Of a stretch of 16,605 nucleotides of DNA, positions 12,061 to 16,605 are shown one piece after another. Location: positions 1-16,605 of the forward strand of contig MU401907.1 in NCBI GenBank assembly GCA_022579005.1, written 5' to 3'. The DNA is from Poronia punctata. Taxonomy: Eukaryota > Ascomycota > Sordariomycetes > Xylariales > Xylariaceae. Within the stretch, counting starts at the first letter, position 1. Every line of letters begins with the position of its first letter. The notes beneath the pieces were generated by a model. The model made no database searches. It saw only the letters and a program-made list of their open reading frames with translations, and was not told the DNA's origin. The translations under genes were made by a program, and so were the position numbers.

Positions 12061-12239
12061 ATATATATTAATTACTTTTTTTAGCTTTATTATAAAATAA
12101 AAATCTATAAAGTTTTTTGCTTTTTTTAACTTATTTTAAAAGTTCTTATTAAGTATATTTTCTTTTTATTTTTAACTTTTTTATATTAAAAGCATTTAAG
12201 CTTTATACCTTTTCTTTAAAAGCTTTGTCCTGCTTTTTT

Positions 12240-12660
12240 TTAAGTTATATATTAAAAGTATTAAAGTGCTTTAAAACATTATAAAAGTTTTTTTAATGCT
12301 TTAAAGCTTTTTTTTTTATTATTAAATATAGTTAAGCATTTAAAGTTATATTTTAATACTTTACTTTATTACTTTATAAGCTTAAACGCTTTAAAGCAGC
12401 TGTTTTTTATTTAAGCTGCTTATTAATATTAGCTTATAGCGTCCTTTTTAGTATACTTAACCTTTATAGTCTTTGCCTTATACTTTATATACTTTTTTTA
12501 GGTGTTACTAGTATACTGCTTTATTATTTAAGTTTTTAGTTACGCTATTCCTTTTGCTTAAAAAGCTCTAGCATATTTTTAAAAGTTATAAGTTTTTATT
12601 GCTAATGTTACAAGTTTTTTAGTAGCTTTACTTATTTTTATGCTATATTTACTTTTAACT
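12240..12660 (-). pseudogene. Element B integrase core, partial remnant
   Basis: The - strand frame reads ...YTSNTQKKYIKYKAKTIKVK... then KDAISQYQQAAQIKNSC, followed by a stretch fitting NRTP...(T)PFEALTG. This resembles the end of the copia integrase core, where YTPEQNG.(A)ER..RTI, then an LW.EA....Y..NR.P stretch, is conserved. Its place just upstream of the reverse transcriptase is the copia order. The match is loose because of RIP-like change, and the first two catalytic residues (further right, above 12660) were not located. A gypsy-like reading of the same segment was considered and is less consistent with what follows. Confidence 0.5.
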
Positions 12661-15600
12661 TATAAGCTTATAAAAAGCTATCTAAGCTTTTAGTTAGTTT
12701 AAGCGCACTTTTAATCTTTTTTATTACTAGCAGCGCATTAAGCAGTATTTTATAACTTAAAATATTTTTAGTTTTATTATTTAAAAGTTTATTAAAAAAT
12801 AATATTAGTATTAGTTTAACTTTAATAAACTTATACTATACTATTTTTTAACTAATATGCTTATAAGTTTCTTTTAAGTTATAAAACTATATTTTATTAA
12901 ACTTTATATTTTTAAATATAATTATTTGCTTTATTATAAGTATTTAAATCTAGTATAAGTTAATTACTATATACCTTATTATATATTTTATATATGCTTA
13001 AGGTTTTGTTTTAAATACTTATTTTTAATAACTTATAAGAAAATTTTATTTTAATAAATAGCATTTATATTTATATGCTATTATTTTTAACTAGTTTAGT
13101 TTAAAATTACTTATTAGTGCTTTTTTTACCTTTAGTATATACTAGCAAAAATAGTGTATAAACTATATATAAAGCTTTTTAAGTAAGCTATAAAAATTAT
13201 AAGCTTTTAAAAAGCTTTAGTTATATAACTACGCTATTGCTTAAATTATTTTTAGCTATAATTTAGTAAGCAAATATGCTTTGTTTATTATAGCAGTTAA
13301 CTTATATATAATTTATTATTTAGCTTGTTTACTTACTTTTACTAGTTTTTTAATATATATAAGTAAGGTTTTTATTATAATTCTTTTTTTTTTATACTAC
13401 TTTTTATACTTAGTTTTTTTTTTTATAGCAATAACTGCTTTTTTATTATTATAGCAAAAAAAGCAAAAAGAAAGTCTAAACTAGCATTTTACTTACTTTT
13501 TAAAACTAGTAAGCTTTTTAAATACTAGTTCTAAGCTTTTTTTTTATAATAAAAAAGCTTAAAGTATTTTGCTATATTTGTTTTTTAAAACTAATATTTA
13601 AGCAGATTTATTATAGCCTTTTTTATAATTAAACAAATCTTAATAAATCTTTTAAAATAGCTAACTTGCGCAACGCTTTAAAGTTTAGCAAAACACTACT
13701 TTAGTTATATAAATAATAGCATAGCTATTATACTTAATATAAAGCGTTTTTTAAATTTTAACATTTTATACTTTATTAGCTAAAGCTTATAAAGCTTTTA
13801 AACTTAAGTATTTTGCTTTTAAGTGCTATAATTTTTTTAAATTAGTTTATAGTCGTAGTAAGTTTTTAAAAAGTTAATATTTCCTTTTTATAGTAGCTAT
13901 TATAATCTTTACAGCACTAAGTAAAATATTAAAAAATATTATAAAGTTTACTAAGTAACTGCTAAAATAAAAAAATTAAGGCTTATATTTAAAAAAAACT
14001 AGGTTATAATAATATATAAACATTTTAAGTATAATATTGTGCTTAATTAATTTATATTAAAATAAGTAATTAAAACTATAATACTAAATCCTTTTTTGCT
14101 AAAGTTAAGCTTTTAAAATAATATTAATATAAAAACCTTTAACTACGTTTATATTTTTTAAAACTAAGTTTTTTATATAAAGGCCTATAATTTTATTTAT
14201 TACTTTTTAAATTATTTGTTAACCTTTTTTAATTACTAAAAAGCTTATAGTGCTAAACAAGACGCTACTATTAAATATAGCCTAAAAGCTTCCTTTATTT
14301 AATAAATCTAGTTTATTAACTAAGTAAACTACTTTATAGTTGTTTAATACTATACTGTTTGCTAGTACGTATTAAAGTTAGCTAAATATTATAAATATAG
14401 TAAAGTTTTTAGCTTTAATACTAAGGCTTACTAAATTAATTACTATATAAATCTAATTTTTAAGTAAATACTTGCTTTAGCTAAAATTTTTTTGCTTATT
14501 TAATTTTTCCCTTTTTTTAAAGCTTATAAGTTTTAATAGTACTACCTACCTTTTTTTTGCAATTTTTTATTAAAGTTTGTTTTACTTAATAAGCGCGTAG
14601 CGCTTTTTAGTTTTTTTAATATGCTTATTGCTTATTTAAAAACTTTTAAAGCTTATAAATTTAGTAATAGCGTGCTAAAAGTAAGCGTACTTATATAGTA
14701 ACTATAAATAATTACTTTTCTTGTTTTTAAAAAAACATAAGCAAAACTTACCTTTAAAGGCATTTTTAGCACTTAACTTTGCTTAAAGTGCTTTTGCTTT
14801 TTTAAAGTTATTTAAAACTGCTATTATAAAAATAGCTAGAATACTGGCTTTTTTTTAGTTTTTTAACTTTTAATTATACTTTTTAAAAATCTTAGCATAT
14901 TTTATAAGCATTAAAATTAATTTGCTAAAGGCCTAGCAGCAAAAAAGTTGTATTTTTTTATTTTAAGCCTATTTTAGTATAATTTTAGTGCTTACTATAG
15001 TTAAAAAATTTTTTGCTACTAATAGTTTTTTAATATTTACTATATTATAGTTAAAGGCTTTATTATACGCTGCTTGCTATTTTTTATACTACTTGCTTAG
15101 CTTAACTAAGCTTTTTTATACTTTAGCAAGCACTTAATAGTATATTTTTTAAGCAATTTATTAAAACTTAATATTATATAAGGCAACAATCCTTTTTAAG
15201 CGCTAAATAAAGTTTTATAGCGTATAATTACAGTTTTAGTTTTAAAGCACTTAAACTTAGCTTTTAAAGCAGTTATTAACTATTTTATTAACTTAATTTT
15301 AAATAAAAGTTAAATACGCTTAAAGTATAATAACTTATTTTTTATGCTTGCTATTTTTATTAATTATTATTTTATATATAGCTTAAATTTTAGCTTTATT
15401 AAGGTTTAAAGTTTTAAAAAGTTTAAGCTTTTTATTGTTTTAAAAGTTATTAAAGTAGCGCAGCTGTGCTTTATAGTATTTATATAATTAATACTAAATA
15501 ATAACCTTTTTTGCTTTTTTTTTAGTAAGATTTTTATAAAGCTTTGTTAAACTATAAATAGTTTTAAAAGCATTTAGGTCTACTTTTTCCTAAATACTAT

Positions 15601-15900
15601 GCTAATAATAAATAAACTTAAGCTTTTAATACTACTTTGCTTAGTTATAAGCATTTTTAAAAGTAATATTTGTATTAATTTTATTTTTTAACATTTTAAA
15701 TATTTTAAAAGCTTTTTAAGTTATATTAAAATACTTATTTAAATAAAAAAGTATTAAAAAAGTTAAACATATTTAAAATAGTTTTAAATAAGTTAAAGTT
15801 TATATTAAACAGTTTACAAATAAAGGCTTAAAAATAAAGTTATAAATAGTTAACTAGCTTTTAAGCTTTTAAAAGTAGTACTAGTTCTTTATAAGCAAAC
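12661..15900 (-). pseudogene. Element B gag, protease and N-terminal integrase region, not resolved
   Basis: By position this holds the 5' coding half of element B. It shows the T-rich + strand expected for a - strand coding region. One - strand frame at about 12970-13280 reads as a helical, lysine-rich stretch (around KAYNFYSLLKKLYIQFIHYF) that would suit a gag capsid. No zinc knuckle, protease motif or start codon was recognised. The assignment rests on position between the primer-binding site and the integrase; an additional nested insertion is not excluded. Confidence 0.45.
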
Positions 15901-15901
15901 T

Positions 15902-15912
15902 AAGCTTATAAC
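15902..15912 (-). other. Primer-binding site of element B (half-tRNA-iMet type)
   Basis: Immediately inside the 5' LTR the - strand reads GTTATAAGCTT. Undoing transitions gives GTTATGAGCCC, the complement of the anticodon arm of initiator methionine tRNA. Drosophila copia and yeast Ty5 use such a half-tRNA primer. It abuts the LTR edge with no gap, which supports the edge at 15913. Confidence 0.6.
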
Positions 15913-16203
15913 TTTAATAATAAATTATAGCAAACAAAGTAAATTAAAATAAGTACAAAGCATTAAAAGTAAAACTATACGCTTAAAAATATAATATAAT
16001 TAACTATAATCTATAAAAATATTTAACTAGGTTTAAGGTGCTTTATATATTTCCAGTACCTTTTAAGTATAGGTACATATTATATAATAGTTTAAAATAC
16101 GCGCAGCGTATCTCACCTTATCTAAAATAAGGTCACTATGTACCTGGTTACCTAAAGTACTTTCAATACCTTTAGATCTAGGTCACATGCTCTATCCGTT
16201 ACA
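15913..16203 (-). repeat. 5' LTR of element B, less mutated copy
   Basis: On the - strand it begins TGTAACGGATAGAGC, a standard TG start. Its right part (about 16037-16203) is the least mutated stretch in the window, keeping CC, TC and GG. It holds a TATA-like palindrome ATTATATAAT near 16080 that could be the promoter core, and hairpins at 16115-16133 (ACCTTAT/ATAAGGT type) and about 16056-16076 (GTACCT/AGGTAC). Its inner edge is at 15913, next to the primer-binding site. The 3' terminal bases are TTAAA rather than the usual CA, an oddity shared by both copies. Confidence 0.9.
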
Positions 16204-16208
16204 TAGTA
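16204..16208. repeat. Target-site duplication, right copy (TAGTA)
   Basis: It matches the five bases at 6618-6622 on the other side of element B. The last three, GTA, form a codon in the element A frame, followed by CTA at 16209. Confidence 0.75.
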
Positions 16209-16605
16209 CTAAAAATATATTTAAACGCAAAAAAGAAAGCAAATTTTTAATTATTATTAAAGCTAAAAAATAAAAGCATTATTTTTACTTTTAGTTTATT
16301 TTTTAAAAAATCTAACGCTTTAAAAATTAATAATTTTTTAAGCATAAAAGTATTTAAGTTTATTTGTTTTAACTTTAAAATGTACTTAAATATTAAGCTA
16401 TTTTTGTTTTAAATAGTACGCAAAATTAAAAGCAAGACTACTTAGCTTTATAAAAAATTGTAACTAATAGTTTAAAGCTATAATAACTATAAAAAAAAAA
16501 CGGTTTTATATTAAGCTTTAACTATTTAATAAATAAGTTAATAAGTTATACTTATACTTGCACTGTTTTTAATTTAAAACTATAACGCTTATAGTAAGCT
16601 AAAAA
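16209..16605 (+). pseudogene. Element A reverse transcriptase, N-terminal part, degenerate and cut by the window end
   Basis: The frame starting at 16209 is the same phase as the integrase frame ending at 6622 once element B and one TAGTA are removed. It reads SLFFKKSNALKINNFLS then IKVFKFICFN, then LIVQSYNN at 16464-16487, then TVLYQALTIQQISQQVIL. This matches the fungal copia-type motif order: ...GVFE.., R(I/L)F.SR.V.EIK, KSRL(V/I)VQ.YND, then LTQSPTIQRVSQR. Allowing for CAA/CAG-to-TAA/TAG changes, no indel is needed. The catalytic YVDD-type box is beyond the window. A functional product is impossible given the stops. Confidence 0.85.

Larger units (their letters stand above)
6623..16203 (-). 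mobile_element. Element B: complete-length but dead copia-type LTR retrotransposon nested in element A
   Basis: The 9,581-bp element is bounded by 291-bp direct repeats (6623-6913 and 15913-16203) and a TAGTA duplication. It is on the - strand: the 5' LTR is at the right, followed by a primer-binding site at 15902-15912, integrase before reverse transcriptase and RNase H, and a polypurine tract at 6916-6925 next to the 3' LTR. Integrase upstream of reverse transcriptase marks it as Ty1/copia. No frame is intact. It is younger than element A, because it interrupts A. It is longer than usual for copia elements because about 3.3 kb lie between the end of pol and the 3' LTR. Confidence 0.85.
16204..16605 (+). 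mobile_element. Element A, right part, continuing beyond the window
   Basis: This is the continuation of the + strand retroelement after the nested insertion. It carries the start of the reverse transcriptase and no element A 3' LTR, which must lie outside the window along with the remaining reverse transcriptase, RNase H and 3' LTR. Confidence 0.8.

Noticed and set aside
12200..12420. A - strand reading SFKALKKTF that resembles the gypsy segment before RNase H.
   Set aside because: Lys/Leu-rich words are common in such AT-rich translations. The clear copia reverse transcriptase just downstream fits a copia integrase end better.
1..16605. The idea that the window is mitochondrial, plastid or Plasmodium-like AT-rich DNA.
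   Set aside because: No tRNA, rRNA or organelle gene is visible, and the transition-only LTR divergence plus copia relics point to nuclear fungal RIP-like mutation.

Overview
The window contains no intact gene. It is a very AT-rich block: two 480-base samples I counted (5041-5520 and 12001-12480) are about 17-18% G+C. Every recognisable reading frame is riddled with TAA and TAG. The pattern is what repeat-induced point mutation (RIP) or a related cytosine-to-thymine process does to transposons, so the likely source is an AT-rich, transposon-filled compartment of a filamentous ascomycete. I cannot name a species.

Two LTR retrotransposon relics can be resolved, one inside the other. Element A is on the + strand and has Ty1/copia gene order. 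A candidate left LTR starts near 2413. Gag/protease remnants lie at about 2750-5458. An H2C2 zinc motif and a D,D(35)E integrase core lie in one unbroken phase from 5459 to 6622. The reverse transcriptase begins at 16209 and runs off the window. Element B (6623-16203, 9,581 bp) sits on the - strand and splits A between integrase and reverse transcriptase. B has 291-bp direct LTRs, a flanking TAGTA duplication, a primer-binding site resembling the half-tRNA-iMet type, a polypurine tract, and a copia-type polyprotein: integrase part at about 12.3-12.66 kb, reverse transcriptase at about 11.0-11.7 kb, RNase H at about 10.25-10.9 kb. Removing B plus one TAGTA copy rejoins A's codon phase exactly.

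Two large parts are unassigned. Bases 1-2412 are T-rich on the + strand and may be a third relic on the - strand. Bases 6926-10239, between the end of B's pol and its 3' LTR, are about 3.3 kb that an ordinary copia element does not have; they carry tandem repeats with 60-bp and 30-bp periods.

The two LTRs of B differ at about 35 sites, all transitions, with no indels seen. Across the window C survives mainly after A or G, and GA and GG are absent from both samples. This suggests a mutator with a 5'-pyrimidine preference as well as the usual 3' preference. I see no host gene, tRNA, rRNA, CRISPR array or working promoter. Protein matches are made by eye from remembered family motifs after allowing for C-to-T and G-to-A change; no search was run.
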